NCBI GenBank assembly: GCA_034440575.1
Contig: JAOTOL010001392.1
Location: forward strand, 811,408-875,407
DNA from: Imbricaverruca yamaguchii
Lineage: Eukaryota > Arthropoda > Thecostraca > Neoverrucidae
Reading direction: 5' to 3'
DNA length: 64,000 nt
Both the position numbers and the translations under genes were made by a program. Below are positions 63,836 through 64,000 of this stretch, piece after piece; the stretch's first letter is position 1; each line of letters opens with the position of its first letter. The notes under the pieces were generated by a model. The model did no database searches. It was not told the DNA's origin and saw only the letters and a program-made list of their open reading frames with translations.

Positions 63836-64000
63836 GGCTATTAAGGAAAAAAAATAACAATTGTTTTTCTTTCAAAAGCAGCTAATGTTATGCTAGGGTA
63901 GGGTTGTTGTTTTTTTATTTTTAGACCTTCATGATATAAATTAGTACTAATGTCTCCATTAAAAAAACTTCTGATGGAGGTTTGTCTAGGTTACCTTACA

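Overview
The window is nuclear DNA from an invertebrate animal, most likely an arthropod. It carries one recognisable multi-exon animal gene with GC-rich exons, RNase H-bearing and CR1-type LINE remnants, a mariner-type transposon, a short hAT element, tRNA-derived SINE pieces and very many minisatellites. No species can be named from the sequence alone.

Gene content. Seven exons on the plus strand (20-1024, 2499-2644, 10822-11116, 19933-20040, 24187-24264, 25572-25712, 26555-27130) join in frame into a protein of about 782 residues. Its order is N-terminal coiled coil, OCRE aromatic repeats, acidic stretch, FHA domain and G-patch. This is the architecture of AGGF1. It is the only well-supported host gene. 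A few GC-rich, exon-like pieces at 34-43 kb may belong to other genes that I cannot identify.

Layout. 0-27 kb is AGGF1. Its introns hold a decayed I/Jockey-type LINE (about 4.8-10.3 kb), twin 32-bp and 30-bp arrays (12.6-19.9 kb), a 56-bp array (22.3-24.2 kb) and a 33-bp array grown from an exon end and its splice donor (24.2-25.0 kb). 27-43 kb is intergenic or unidentified, with further arrays of 43/32, 25, 18 and about 28 bp. It also has a direct 0.83-kb segmental duplication (34.37-35.21 and 42.34-43.16 kb) and a CR1-like LINE fragment dropped into one array. 43-60.5 kb is bounded by two inverted arrays of one 154-bp satellite, whose variant units run in mirror order. Between them lie AT-rich DNA, SINE-like pieces, an old interspersed repeat and a LINE remnant (53.6-57.25 kb) split by a mariner element with perfect 30-bp ends and by a 715-bp hAT-like element. 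60.5-64 kb is AT-rich with another CR1-like fragment.

Main observations. (1) Splice junctions of AGGF1 are repeatedly the seed or the edge of tandem duplications; exon 5's donor is present 25 times. (2) A 21-bp-period array of CRE/ATF octamers lies within or just before the AGGF1 first coding exon. (3) The 154-bp satellite carries a perfect DR1 nuclear-receptor motif per unit and forms a mirror-ordered inverted pair. About a quarter to a third of the window is tandem repeat, so copy numbers depend on assembly quality.
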